From Saccopteryx bilineata (taxonomy: Eukaryota > Chordata > Mammalia > Chiroptera > Emballonuridae), in NCBI RefSeq assembly GCF_036850765.1, contig NC_089495.1, forward strand, positions 202,865,847-202,929,846: a stretch of DNA of 64,000 bases, in the 5' to 3' direction. The translations under genes and the position numbers were made by a program. The stretch's first letter is position 1, and each line of letters opens with the position of its first letter. The notes under the pieces are model-generated. The model saw only the letters and a program-made list of their open reading frames with translations. It made no database searches and was not told the origin of the DNA. Positions 1 to 12,099 of this stretch are shown piece by piece.

Positions 1-39
1 AATTGCTCAATGTTGTGATTAATTATCATCATCATAATA

Positions 40-245
40 TTGCTCACGTTCCTGTGCCAGGTACTATACTAAACACTTTATTTATATTACTTCGTATAAT
101 TCTCACACAACAATCTAGGAAGTGGGTATAATTATTATCCCTCTTTTACAGGTGAAGAAACTGAAGCTCAGAGAAGTAGAGTAACTTGCCCAAAGTTTCG
201 CAGTTTGTAAAACAAAGTGGTAGGATTTTAATCCATGCAGTCAGA
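40..245 (-). repeat. MIR relic
   Basis: 'gaagaaactgaagctcagag' and 'gtaacttgcccaaag' are the MIR core on the minus strand. Confidence 0.7.
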
Positions 246-3032
246 GACAGCATCCATAATCACTATATTCAATTACTTTTGCTGGGTGTCTGGATTAGGC
301 ATTTTTTAACTTGGTAGCCAAGGGCCATGGTCCATGTGTATTTTTCTGGGAAGAAGAATCTTGGTTTTCAAGATGATTTCTCAAACAATACTACTTGAGC
401 CCAGAGATTGAGAACCACTGCTAGAGCCTGTGTGGCTTAAAAAGTGCTGGCTAGCAAAAATTCCACAGAGCCGCTACCTTGTGATTGCACAGGCCTCAGT
501 CCTGTCTGTGAAATGAGCTTGGAAGATCCTATTCCCACAGGCCCTCCCCTTACCCCCCATTCCCAAGCTCCTGCTCAAGGGCAGCACCCCTGGCTAGGAG
601 GAAGATCAGGTTACTGAGCCCCAGGGAGACAACAGGTCAGTGGGAGGTGATGGTGGAGGGAGGGAGCTATCATGCCCCAGGAACCCTTACGGGTCAGCAC
701 AGAGGGTTAGACCAGGACTTAAGGCCTCAATCAGCCCTTCCCTGCATGAAGATGAGGAAGGAGACACCAAGGCAGTGGCTACAGATCTGCTCCTCTCCCC
801 TCCTTGATCTAACTCAGACCTGGGTTCAGGGCCCCCTGGATGTCCCTAAAGCTTGACCCTCCACATCGGTCCCTGAAGATGGTCAATAGTTTTGTAACTG
901 AGCCACTTGTCACCTTCCTTAAGGATGTTTCCACACTTCCTATAGAACTCCCTGGAGACATGTCCACATTTCGATTCCCTGAAGGCATTCTACTCATACC
1001 ATTAACACACCTGCTTGTGGCTACCCCTCCCATCTCCTGGGAATGTTTTTACACTTGCCAAAGAAGCCCCTAAACTCAATACCCTCAGAGTAGTTCCACA
1101 TTTGCAGACCCACAGTGGGTCCAGAAGGAAATGCTCCCTGGGTGCTGGCTTCCCTAGTGGGAGATCTATGGGGATATGAAAGGTTGGGGCAATCCCAACT
1201 AGGATCTGCCCAGTACAAGCCACATATCCCAACCCATCTGCAGCCACAGGGAGGAGTTAGTGACTCAGTTACCAAAAATCCAGAAAGTTTGGCCCTTCCA
1301 GAAGGAAGGGAAAATTGGGCCTTGATGAAGAACCCCTTCTTTCCAAAGACCTCCTACTTCATTGAGAAGATAAAGAAGTTAAGAGCTGTCTCAGGGACTA
1401 TCATATTCACCCAGTCCATTTCACAACCTGAGGATCAGAGGACATAAGTCTATCTAAAGACAGACAGCTAAATGGTAGCTGGGCAGGTCACTGAGCATCC
1501 AGTCCAGAGTGTACATAGAAAAATCTCAGCAAGTAATCCCCCAAAATATTCATTATGCAGGGGAGATAGGGAAGTCAGACAGGAGTCAGACCTTGATCAA
1601 GTAAGTCACTAATCCCCTCAAACCCCTCTGCCCAGCTATAAAAGGGCCTGTGGTTTCAGACACCAAGATTCATCGTGCATTTACTAGAGCACCCACTGTA
1701 TGGGCCTCCTCAAATTATAGACAGACTGAAGTAACAGACTAGGGGTGGGGGCAGAGCTGCCTGCCAGAGGTCACACAGCAAGTCAGTGACAGAGCCAAGA
1801 GTAGCAGCAGCACCAGCCAGCCAGTGCCCGCCCCTCGCATGACCACTGGGGAGTCTCCCGGATTTTCTTTCCCAGCTCTGCCAGCTTCCTGGTTCTCACA
1901 TTCCCAGCCCTGCTCCAAGGAGAACCATTCCCTTTAATAACTGCAGCAGCTGTGCCCAGAATAGCACTTGTGAGCCCTAAGCCCATCCTTGAGCAAAGCC
2001 CATCCAGCTTCTAGGCCCATCCACTTAGAAAGTCAGCAGCTCTCTTCTACCCTTTCTCCCCGTCCCTCTGGGTGAGCTGAGAGAGGCAGTGCAAACCTGC
2101 TAATCACCAGCACTGGCCAGGTTAGGTCCTTCTATCTAACAACTCTGGGGGCTGGGGAGGTGACAAAAGAACCAAATTCTCACCCCTACCCCACCCCAAC
2201 ATCAGCCCTGGAGACACTGTGATGCAGCCCATGAGTCACCCTGCTGTGGTCAAAACAGCTGAGAGACAGCAATTTTATTGGGCCCTGGGGCTCCAAGGTT
2301 CAGAGTGTGAGTGAGGGTCAGGGCCGTAAAACGGGACCCAATCTCCAAAGAACTGGGAAAAGATTCAGAAGTGCGGAGACCTAGGAGCCCTATCAAATTT
2401 GGATGATACTGAAAAAAAAAATTTAGATGATACTGGCCACAGTGACAGGAGGATATATAACTTACTTGTATTAGGTCCCTACTAGGCATGCACCCATGGC
2501 TAATGCATCTGTTGCTTATTCAGTATGACTTGAATTGGTTGCATGACCACGAGTAAGCCCTTTTGTGGGCCTCAGTTTCCCCTTCCATGAAATGGGATAT
2601 AAGACCCTTAGCTTGGGGGCTGGGAATGAAGTCAGATAAGGCACTGCACACGCGTCAAGGATTAGGAGGATGTTATTATGTTAGTCCCCGGGAGCGGGGG
2701 TGGGGAGGAGAGCCTGGAGCCACAGGGAGGGGATTCCACCACCATCTGGCGTTTACCCAACGACCTGGAGCTGGAGTTTTAGGCCTCCCTTCACTCCTGA
2801 AGACGCCTCCACCCACCCCCACCCCCGCCTAACCTAGACCCAGCGGCACTGTCCAAACCCCTCTGAAGTCGCAAGGAGAAAGTAGAGGATCAGAAGCCTG
2901 ACCCCAGCCCCTGGATTAGCCCAGAAACTGCCAAGGCCCCTCCGGTTCCCGCTGCCTTTCAGCGTCCCTCACCCACGGGCCAAGCCCCAACTCAGAGCCC
3001 ACCGGGTCAAGGGAGGACACGCGACCCGAACC

Positions 3033-3060
3033 GGGGGGGGGGGGGGGGCGGGGGGGGCGG
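3033..3060 (+). repeat. Poly-G run (G16, C, G8, C)
   Basis: Low-complexity G tract at the inner edge of the left CpG island. It could form a G-quadruplex. Confidence 0.9.
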
Positions 3061-3600
3061 TGCCGGCCTTGGTGACGTCTCAATGTCAAATGCAAATAGA
3101 GAGACGTCATGGTTTACCGGACATGCTGCAGCCAATCGGGAGGCGGGAATGAGGCCCCGGCGGCCGCCAGCGAAGACAGACAAAGACCCAGAAGCTGGGG
3201 GTGTGGGGAGCCCCCAGGCGAAAGCTGGTCGGGACTCACCTGGGTACCCCGGCGGCGCGGCGGGCCGGGTGGCGCTGAGGTAGTTGTGCGGCTGAACGGC
3301 CAGGGGTAGGCGGCTGATCAGAGGCCCGGCTGCATCGCGGAGGCTGGTCAGAGAGGCGGCGGGGCTACGCGTCGGGCGCTGGCAGCTGCTGCGCTCGCCC
3401 GCGGGCTTTGAGTGTGTGCAGCGGCCGCTGCTAGACTCGCAGCACAAATTGGAACGTTCAAACAGCTGATTGTGACGTCACAAAGGGGCCCGCCCGCCTC
3501 GAGTCACAGGCGGGCGGGGCGGTGACCAATCCCAGGCTGCGGATCCCCTGTCCCCGCCTCCTCCACGGTCCGCTGGCGAGTGGCTCGGGCTTGGGAGGCC
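3060..3600 (-). promoter_or_regulatory. TP53INP2: CpG-island promoter, probably of TP53INP2 (minus strand)
   Basis: This is an island of high CpG content. A full palindromic CRE (TGACGTCA) lies at 3473-3480. A half-variant TGACGTCT is at 3073 and GACGTCA at 3103. Other sites are an octamer ATGCAAAT at 3090-3097, CCAAT boxes at 3132 and 3526, and GC boxes near 3511-3523. Together with a minus-strand donor at 3239 this reads as a promoter firing leftward. Naming TP53INP2 rests on human gene order (TP53INP2 divergent from PIGU, about 27 kb apart), because no coding sequence of it is in the window. Confidence 0.5.
3240..3450 (-). other. TP53INP2: Putative non-coding first exon of TP53INP2
   Basis: On the minus strand GGGTACCCAG|gtgagt (donor GT at 3239-3238) is a near-perfect 5' splice site inside the CpG island. 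This suggests a first exon running from a start near 3440-3470 down to 3240. No convincing coding frame is needed for it. The right-hand edge is a guess. Gene assignment is by synteny with PIGU only. Confidence 0.4.
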
Positions 3601-4314
3601 AACTCTGAGCCGCCTTGCGCCCCCCGGAGAAACAATTGCTAGCAGCTTGGATCCCCTGCCCCAGGGTGATCCCCGGACCTCTTAGTGAGAAGGGTCCAAC
3701 TCCGTTCTGCCGGATTCCTGTCTTCCTACACTCCCTCCTCATAACCCAGCGCCCTCACCGCTCCCTGTGCCCCCAGATCGTTTTCCCTGCATCCTGTATC
3801 CACGTCCCTCCATCTGTACTCAACTCCACACCACGTCCATGCACCGCCCTCCTCCCGACCACTTGTCTGCCTGCTCGCCCTCCCTTTTCCGTCTCTCCTC
3901 ACCTCGACACATTCTCTGCTTTCCTCTCCACTTTTTCCTCAGCTGGGTAGGTTTGAGAGGTGGGGGTCTTCCCCTTTTCCTGATTCCGGGGCTGCACCTG
4001 GGAGTGTAGAGGCGTTGATTTGCTGACGGGAAATGCTACCGATTAGGTCTTTGAGGTGAATTGCTCTGGGCTGAATAAACATTGACCTAGAGGCTGTTCT
4101 GTACTGGAAGTTTACACACCTTATTTAATCTGTTGCTACCGGGGCTGAACAGAAAAGTGACAGGACAAGGATTGATTATTAGTCCCAATTTACACGCAGG
4201 GAAAGTGAGGCTCACAAATCTTACTGATATATGTGGATTCATATTCAATAATTCATTTAATATTTATTGAGGACCTACTGTTGCCACTGCCAGGCCATTA
4301 GCTGACGTTTACTG

Positions 4315-4490
4315 AAAAGTTACTGAGTGCCAGGCTCTGAGCTATATTATTGTATTTTTTCCTTTTTGTGCTCTAGCATTTGATTTCCACAACAACCCCC
4401 AAAGATTGAGGAAACAGACTCAGCCCAAGTGGCTTCCCAAAGTCACAAAGTTCATGTAAATAGCAGAGCCAGGATTTGAACCCATAGTCT
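4315..4490 (-). repeat. MIR relic
   Basis: 'gagtgccaggctctgagcta' through 'agagccaggatttgaaccca'. Confidence 0.75.
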
Positions 4491-5109
4491 CTGAACTTGA
4501 CTCCTTCCACTTTCTAATATGCACCAGATTGTCTAAATCCCAGAGTGCTTCAACCTCCTCCAGACCTGGGCCTAGTCCTGACTGCCCCAAATTTGCTGTG
4601 TGGCCTCGGCAAGAAGCCAAGAGTAACCTCTCTAGGCTTCAGTTTCCTTATCTGTAAGCTTAATATGTTCTTTCAACCTTTCCACCCTCAGCATTCTGCC
4701 AAATCTATGCTCTAGGCCCCCAAGGTCTCCCAATGGCCTGGGAAATGCTTGGGGAAGGACCACAGATACACAACCTCAGGATCTCCAGGGCCAGAGTTCT
4801 GGGCTCTCCCTCAGGAAAACAGGGCTGGCGGGGGTGGGTCTGAGAGCTGCCCATCTGTCCCAACAGGAGGCCCGGGGTGAGCTAGCTAGAGCTTCATCTT
4901 CTGGTGAGAAAATCCTGTCCTCGCCTAGTCTGAAACCCCAGAGGGACACCTCAGCCCAGCAACTAGGAGAAGGAGCCAGGAAATAATACCCAGAGGTTTC
5001 CAGGGGGAGGAGAGAGAGCAGTGTTTTGGCCCCTGGAGTGGTATTCCCAAAGTGTCCTCATTCTGTGCACGCCCTGCCTGCCACATCTACTTCCTGTTAA
5101 CCTCACGCT

Positions 5110-5280
5110 CTCTCTCTCAACCTCCTAGCCGACTGAAACTAAATAATCCCGAGCATGCCTTTCCTGTCACACCACTTGCCTCTTCTAAAACCTCCTGTGA
5201 CTCCCAAAGTACCACACTTTTTTTTTTCTAAATTTTTTTGTTTTTAGATTTTATTTATTCATTTTAGAGAGAAGGTACAC

Positions 5281-5321
<41 letters not shown>

Positions 5322-5730
5322 CAGAGAGAGAGAGAGAAGGGGGAGGAGCAGAAAGCATCAACTCCCACATGTGCCTTGACCAGGCAAGCCAGGGGTTTCG
5401 AACCAGCGACCTCAGCATTCCAGGTCGATGCTCTACCCACTACGCCACCACAAGTCAGGCCAGTACCACACTTTTTAACGCAGTGTTTGGGTCCTTTCAT
5501 GATCCAGCTCGTTCTTTCCAGCCTCCCCCACCCCACCCCTTCTTCTCCTACCTGCACCTTGTGCCAAAGTCAAACTCCTCCTTGTCTCTTCGGCACTCTC
5601 CACAACCACACTTTCGCTCACGCTCTTCCCCCTGCCTGGAATGCCCTCTCAGGCCTTTTGGAATTCAGATCTATCCTGTCTTCAAGATTCTTCTCACCCC
5701 TTCTTCCTCTAGGTAGCCTTCTCTGTCCCC
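5110..5730. mobile_element. L2 relic split by a SINE
   Basis: Sequence before 5220 and after 5476 follows the L2 3' region, including the characteristic 'cttccccctgcctggaatgc' at about 5625-5645. The break is the antisense group B SINE at 5221-5461. Confidence 0.7.
5221..5461 (-). mobile_element. Group B SINE
   Basis: It has a T-run, a (GA)n tract and an antisense tRNA-like head. The duplication AGTACCACACTTTTT flanks it at 5208 and 5462. Confidence 0.9.
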
Positions 5731-6219
5731 ACCAGGTGTCCAGAGCTACCTTGATGGGTATTTATTTGTTCTCTAAACAGTAAGTGATGATGATTAAGTG
5801 TGTGTGTGTGCCCAAGTGGATAGTTGGCATCTCAAGGGCAAAATCTCTGTCCATGTTCTCCCTCTACCCGGCCTGTGCTGGATCTGGCAGAGTAGACTCT
5901 AAAGCTCAACACGGTGGCTTGGCACAGAAGTCTATACTTGGCTTTCCTAGGCCAGGAAGTATGCTACTGGGGACAGGGTTCTGGTTCCCCAGGCCCAGGA
6001 AAGGGGTTTCCTGGCATATACTCTGATACCCTGAACGATAGTGACCTGCTCCCAACCTTAGCTTAACCTCCTGTACAGGCTGCTAGGGCAGACCCCAGTC
6101 AACAGTTCCTCTGCAGAGTCAAAGGTACCCATGAAAGTAGGGGGCTGGAGCCCAGCAGAGTCCCCTCCTGAAACTCCTGGGACCCAGCTCTCTCCACTAC
6201 AGAGATTTGTCATCAGGGC

Positions 6220-6335
6220 TGGAGAAAACCTCAGACCTCAATTCATCCAAGCTCCTTACTTTATAGGTGGAGAAACTGAGGCACACTAAGATATAGATCA
6301 AAATACTTGCTTAGAATTACAGAGCAGCAGGCACA
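6220..6335 (-). repeat. MIR relic
   Basis: 'ggtggagaaactgaggcaca' marks the core. Confidence 0.6.
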
Positions 6336-6605
6336 TATACTGACACTGGCTCCAGGGAGTGGGCTTAATATTCTGGGTCCCTCCCCTAGGCCTGGGGTTA
6401 TAAAACCAGGCAGTAAGCACCCTTCTGGGGCTAATCTGGAGGCTCATTTCTGATCAGATGTAAGGTGCCAGGTGTATATACACCCTGTGTATATACATAC
6501 ATGGATAGATATGTGTGTCTATGCATACATACACTTGAAAGCCTCCATATACAACATACACACATGTCCATTCAATCCCTGCCCAGATGTAAGCACTTTT
6601 CCAAT

Positions 6606-6928
6606 TTTTTTTTTTAACAGAGACAGAGAGTCAGAGAGAGGGATAAATGGGGACAGACAGACAGGAACGGAGAGAGATGAGAAGCATCAATCAGCAGTTT
6701 TTCATTGCGACACCTTAGTTGTTCACTGATTGCTTTCTCATATGTGCCTTGACCGTGGGGCTACAGCAGACCGAGTAACCCCTTGCTTGAGCCAGCGACC
6801 TTGGGTCCAAGCTGGTGAGCTTTTTGCTCAAACCAGTTGAGCCCGTGCTCAAGCTGGCAACCTCGGGGTCTCGAACCTTCCGCATCCCAGTCCGACACTC
6901 TATCCACTGCGCCACCGCCTAGTCAGGC
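6606..6928 (-). mobile_element. Group A SINE
   Basis: This is a full-length antisense copy. The flanks AAGCACTTTTCCAATTTT and AAGCGCTTCCCCAATTTT are the decayed target duplication. Confidence 0.9.
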
Positions 6929-7314
6929 AAGCGCTTCCCCAATTTTATGGACCCCAGAATTAGAGGTCAAGAAGCCAGCCTTTTATTCCTGTTTGGGCCT
7001 TGCCCTGGCCCTCACCAAATCCTGATAGCTCCCTGATGGCCTGAGGCCCCCCCCACTTCAAAAGGCAGATATGTGTCAGCCTGGGGGTGTCCTTCACAGG
7101 ACCTTGCATGTACTCAAAGGTACCAGCCTGCTGCAGAACTGGTTCACCACTCCTCTTTTCTCACTCCTCCCTCTAGTTAGAGGACAAGGTGGAGATGAAG
7201 CCCAGTGAGTGGCTTGGACTATGAGTCAAAACCAGGAAGGTCCTATCACTCTAGCGCTAGAGCCCTCATCTTACACACCCCCTAAATTTACAGAGTTAAC
7301 ACTAATGTTGACAC

Positions 7315-7490
7315 TATTGGGATTTCTATATACTGGGTACTTATTCTAAGCCCTTACCTGTGTTGATAACTCATGTAATGTTCACAACAATCCCATAATA
7401 TATGTAATATTATTCTTCCCATTTTACTGATGAAGAAACGGAAACAGAGAAGGGAAGAAATTGAATTGGTTAAGCCACTAAAGTAGACGT
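7315..7490 (-). repeat. MIR relic
   Basis: 'tactgggtacttattctaag' through 'gatgaagaaacggaaacaga'. Confidence 0.65.
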
Positions 7491-7575
7491 ACTCCCAAAT
7501 TCCCCCAACAGATAAGCCTATATTTTAACAAGGGACCATATATACCCTGAACTCCTACTCAAAGGCTTTGGTGTT

Positions 7576-7705
7576 AGCCCTGGCCAGTTAGCTCAGTTGG
7601 TTAGAACATTGTCTCAAAATCACAAGGTTGCTGGTGTGATCCCCAGTCAGGGCACATATGGGAGGCATCCAATGAATGCACAACTAAGTGGAACAACAAA
7701 TGAAT

Positions 7706-7745
<40 letters not shown>

Positions 7746-7768
7746 AAAATCAGTTTTTAAAAAAATCC
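7576..7768 (+). mobile_element. Group D SINE
   Basis: It begins GCCCTGGCCAGTTAGCTCAG and ends in a long (TC)n tract and A-rich tail. Confidence 0.85.
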
Positions 7769-7775
7769 TATTTGT

Positions 7776-7960
7776 AGCCCCAGTCAGATAGCTGGGTCCG
7801 TTGGAGCGTTGTCCCAGAGCGCAGAGGTTGCTGGTTCGATTCCCCAGTCAGGGCACATACAGGAACAGCTCAATGTTACTGTCTCTCTCCCTGTCTCTCT
7901 CTCTCTCACACACATACACAAAAAAAGCCTGTTTGTTTAAAAAAATTAAATTAAAAAAGC
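7776..7960 (+). mobile_element. Group D SINE
   Basis: This is a second, more diverged copy directly after the previous one, with a B box GGTTCGATTCC and a (CA)/A-rich tail. Confidence 0.8.
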
Positions 7961-8059
7961 TTTGTTGTTCAACCCAGAGATATCTGAATTGAGGCTAACT
8001 CTGTGTAACTCTGTGAGTGTGAATATACCCCATGAAAAACTGGAGTCTCGTTGGTAGTA

Positions 8060-8190
8060 AATCCAGATTTCAATCATTGTTCTGTCAATTCTGGGCTCAC
8101 TGCCTGGCCCTGGCCCTGTCCCTGTCCCTGGGCAAGTCTCCTTCTTGTCTGAGCCTCAGTTTCCCATCTGCAAAATGGCTGGCCCCAAGC
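8060..8190 (+). repeat. MIR relic
   Basis: 'gagcctcagtttcccatctg' with 'caaaatggctgg'. Confidence 0.65.
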
Positions 8191-8882
8191 ATCTGCATTT
8201 GTTTGCGTGAACTGTGCTTAATGTCCCTGGTGATGAGGAGGTGATGGTCAGGATTCATTTCAGGAAGAGGAGGCAGGTGGCTGGAAGCCAAATGCTAGTT
8301 TAGTTTTAGTACGTCTGCTCATGGTGTAAGGGTGGGGTGGTGACTTTGGTTTTCCATGGGTGTGCTTGTGAGTGTGGACAAGGACCTGCGTAAGCTGCTC
8401 TGGGGTGACTACCCTGCACGAATTCCCACACTAAGGACTTTTAAAGGGAAATGGTTGCATCTCTCCAGCTCTGAGGCTGGGGAAGAGAGAATGGACAGCG
8501 GGGTTCCCTCCACAGCATGGTGCCCAGCGACTCTCCTAGGAGCAGATGGGTCCCCGGAAGCTCAGAGCGCTGCCCTTCCCTGCTCACAGACTTTCCTTGC
8601 CTCCCTCCCACCTCCAGATGCAACCCACACTGCTGGCTGGCCAGGCATCCTGTCATGGTACCTGGTACACAGGAAACAGTAAGTACTAATGGGAGGTGCA
8701 AATGAAGCTGCCCTCGCCCACACTGTTTAGCCTGTCAACACATAAACACACACACACACCTTGTGCAACTGAGCACACTGCAAACCACCACCAGCCTTCC
8801 TGCTTCTAGGATTTTGCTCTCGTAGTTTCCTCCTCCTTCAGAACCCTGTCCACTCACACACCTCATCTCCCTGTGTCTAGGC

Positions 8883-8989
8883 CAGCGGTTCTCAACCTGT
8901 GGGTCGCGACCCCGGCGGGGGTCGAACGACCAAAACACAGGGGTCGCCTAAAGCCGCCGGGGTCGTGACCCACAGGTTGAGAACCGCTG
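8883..8989. mobile_element. SPIN-like fold-back hAT MITE (107 bp)
   Basis: The element begins CAGCGGTTCTCAACCTGTGG and ends in the inverse of the same sequence. The two arms match over about 36 bp with one mismatch. An identical 8 bp duplication GTCTAGGC flanks it (8875-8882 and 8990-8997). The left 80 bp match the SPIN hAT family as I remember it (GTCGCGACCCC, GGGGTCGAACGACC, CAGGGGTCGCCTAA). The right half is a mirror of the left rather than the usual SPIN right end. Confidence 0.88.
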
Positions 8990-9019
8990 GTCTAGGCCCT
9001 TTCTGTTCTTCAGGACTAA

Positions 9020-9155
9020 TCAGCAGCTTTTGTCTATCGAGCATTTACTATGTGCCTGTAACTCTCCAGGAAGGACACTGTTGTTATCCCCATTTTACAG
9101 ATGAGGAAAGTAGGGGCTCAGACTGCTGAGGCCCAAGATCACTGAGCTGATAAGT
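9020..9155 (-). repeat. MIR relic
   Basis: 'cgagcatttactatgtgcct' and 'cccattttacagatgaggaa'. Confidence 0.7.
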
Positions 9156-9600
9156 GTCAGTGCATGCTTCTGTATATTCAGCTGTGTATAGAAATGTTGT
9201 CTGTGCATATGTGTACAATAATAACTAGCCTAAAAGTTCTAAAGCCTATATATGAAAAATAGTATTTTTGCCTAACACTCCCATGGTAGCCTTGAAGAAG
9301 CCACTGCCATGCTGTGGAGGTGGCTACACAGCAAGGAACCAAGAGGGGTCACTAGAAGTCGAGAGTGGTCTCATCTAACAGCAAGAAAATGGGGATCTCA
9401 GTAACATGGCCACAAGAAAATGAGTTCTGCCAACAACCGAGGAAGCCTGGAAGTCAAACTTTCCCTAGCTGACTTTCCAGATGAGGACACAGCTGGCCAA
9501 CATCTTGATTTCAGCCTCATGGGTCCCTGAGCAGAGAACCCAGATAAGCTGAGCCTGGACTTGTGACTTATGGAACTGTGAACTAATAAATGGGTAGTCT

Positions 9601-9932
9601 TTTTTTTTTTTTATTTTTTTACAGAGGCAGAGATAGACAGGGACAGACAGACAGGAACGGAGAGAGATGAGAAGCATCAATCATCAGTTTCTCATTGCGC
9701 GTTGCGACTTCTTAGTTGTTCATTGATTGCGTTCTCACATGTGCCTTGACCGCGGGCCTTCAGCAGACCGAGTAACCCCTTGCTGGAGCCAGCGACCTTG
9801 GGTCCAAGCTGGTGAGCTCTTTGCTCAAGCCAGATGAGCCCGCGCTCAAGCTGGCAACCTCGGGGTCTCGAACCTGGGTCCTTCCGCATCCCAGTCCGAC
9901 GCTCCATCCACTGCGCCACCGCCTGGTCAGGC
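9601..9932 (-). mobile_element. Group A SINE
   Basis: This is a complete antisense copy with a perfect GGGTAGTCTTTTTT duplication at 9592 and 9933. It retains the GCGCGTTGCGACTTC subfamily segment. Confidence 0.92.
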
Positions 9933-9968
9933 GGGTAGTCTTTTTTATTAAAAGAATTTTAATATTCC

Positions 9969-10436
9969 ACCTGACCAGGTGGTGGCATAGTGAATAGAGC
10001 ATTGGTCTGGGATGCAGAGGAGCCAGGTTCAAAACCCCAAGGTCGCCAGCTTGTGTGTGGGCTCATCTGGCTTGAACACTGACTCACCAGCTTGAGCATG
10101 GGGTTGCTGGCTTGAGCATGGGATCATAGATATGCCCCCATGGTTGCTGGCTTGAGCCCAGAGGTTGCTGGCTTGAAGCCCAAGGTCGCTGGCTTGAGCC
10201 TAGAGGTTGCTGGCTTGAAGCCCAAGGTCGCTGGCTTGAGCCTAGAGGTTGCTGGCTTGAGCAAGAGATCACTGGCTCAGGTGCAGCCCCCTCTTCTCAG
10301 TCAAGGCACATATGAGAAAGCAATCAGTGAACAACTAAGATGCTGCAACAAAGAATTGATGCTTCTCATCTCTCTCCCTTCCTGTCTGTCTGTCCTATCT
10401 GTCTCTCTGTCTCTCTTGCTATAAAGAAATTTTAAA
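9969..10436 (+). mobile_element. Group A SINE, long form with internal tandem repeats
   Basis: The head and tail are ordinary group A. The middle has a unit of about 42 bp (GGTTGCTGGCTTGAAGCCCA and on) repeated between about 10140 and 10265, which lengthens the copy to about 470 bp. Confidence 0.88.
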
Positions 10437-10560
10437 ATATTCAATTTTTCAATTACAGTTGACATACAATGTTATATTAGTTTCAGGTATACAACACAGT
10501 GATTAGACATTTATATACCTTATGAAGTGATCACGCCAATTCAATGGGTCTTGTCTTGAG
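10437..10560. mobile_element. L1-derived fragment
   Basis: The 'cagttgacatacaatgttat' stretch and the following 'gaagtgatcac' are familiar from mammalian L1 3' regions. Confidence 0.5.
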
Positions 10561-11456
10561 CCCCTACATTTGCGGAGGTTTATGACACAATAGAAAACTG
10601 CAGCACATGTGTTGGAAAAGTTTTTTGCATGAAAATTAAGAGGCAACTTGAGTTACTAATTTTACTGCAAATATTTTTGTGAAGCTCATAAAAATAGTGT
10701 TGTAATTGGGAAAAATTATTTTTTCTGTCTTGTTTCTTTTGCCAAAGTCATATTATTGAAATTAAGTAATTTGAATATGTGGGATGTAACTCCAAGATAT
10801 CTATTAGCCAAATAGCACTTCTTCCAGGAAGGTCTCCAAGATCTCTCTGAGAGGAATTAACCTCTCCCTCCTCAGAGCTTCCCAAACTACACTGTCTGCC
10901 TGTCTGAGCACTGCATGCTCTTAGTTCACCTCACACTCAGGAATGCCTAGTTACTTTCTGGGAGACAGATACTTTTTCTGTACTTGAGAATCTCATTCAG
11001 TGTAAACAGAAACGTAATTAGAGACATTATAATACAGGGAGATAAAAGCTAGAACAGTGGGTAGGCAAAGGTGCTAGAGGAATAAAAAATGGGGGGGGGA
11101 ATTCAAGGAAGGCTTCCTGGAAGAGAGATCATCTGAAGGAGACTTTGAACGATGAATAAAAGCTTGCCTTGGGAAAAATGTATTGAATGGCCTGGAATAT
11201 GATTTCAAATCAGGAGCCCTGCATTCTTGTCTTGGCTCTGCTTCTGACTTGCTGTTTGACCTTGGGTGACTCTCTCTGTCCCTCTATGGGCCTCTGTTGC
11301 TCGTCTGAGCCAGGGTGTCCTTGGGGAAAGCAGGTCCAAAGGGCATGACGTGAATACTTCTTTCAGAAGAAAGAGAGTCAGCCTCACTCCTTTGCCTGAG
11401 TGTGGTTGTCTTCTATCTACCTGAAGTCTATTTTTAAAAATTAAAATGTATTTTTT

Positions 11457-11660
11457 TTAATTTTTTTTTAATTTTTATTTATTCATTTTAGAGAGGAGAG
11501 AAAGAGGGGGAGAGAGAGAGAGAGGAAAGAGAGACAGGGGGGAGGAGCTGGAAGCATCAACTCCCATATGTGCCTTGACCAGGCAAGCCCAGGGTTTCGA
11601 ACCGGCAACCTCGGCATTTCCAGGTCGACGGTTTATCCACTGCGCCACCACAGGTCAGGC
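11457..11660 (-). mobile_element. Group B SINE
   Basis: The duplication TTAAAATGTATTTT lies on both sides (11441 and 11661). The copy is intact, with a low-divergence tRNA-like head. Confidence 0.92.
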
Positions 11661-12099
11661 TTAAAATGTATTTTAAATGATCCAACCATGTACATAAATA
11701 TTGTATCAAATCCAAGAAACCTTTATAATTTCTAAAATAATATAAACAGAAAATTCAAACAGTCAAAATAAAGTCAAGGTCACCCCTGAGACCTTCCACC
11801 ACTGTCCCTAATTTGGAACGCACCCTTCTTTCCTTTTTGTACACAACCTAGGTTTAGAATTATGCTTTAAATTTTTTTATTTACTTAATTACAGGTACAT
11901 AGTTCAAAATTCCAAAGGTTCCATATGAAATAACAGTGAAAAGCAGGTGTCTCTCTTTCCCCCGTTCCCAACCATTCGGTCTCCTCCCTGATAGAGGCAA
12001 CTGCCAACTCTAGTTTCCTATGATTCTTTCCAGAAATATTCTGTGCATTGAAAATCCAATGCATGTATACATATATATATATATATTTGCACGTATATA

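Larger units (their letters stand above)
1..3239 (-). other. Probable first intron of TP53INP2; no gene seen
   Basis: No exon, including any with a TP53INP2-like N terminus, could be found on either strand. The stretch holds MIR fragments (about 40-245, 1700-1800, 2545-2650) and a stretch ending 'gagaaccactg' near 417 that resembles the end of an old MER-type hAT element. A G-rich run (G16 then G8) at 3033-3057 borders the promoter. The rest is unremarkable single-copy-looking sequence. Confidence 0.4.

Noticed and set aside
3007..3447. 146-codon open frame over the left CpG island
   Set aside because: Stop-poor because of GC richness, it crosses the G-run and the predicted splice donor, and resembles no protein I know.
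10140..10270. Regularly spaced repeats resembling a CRISPR array
   Set aside because: The units are contiguous parts of a SINE body in a mammalian genome, without unique spacers.
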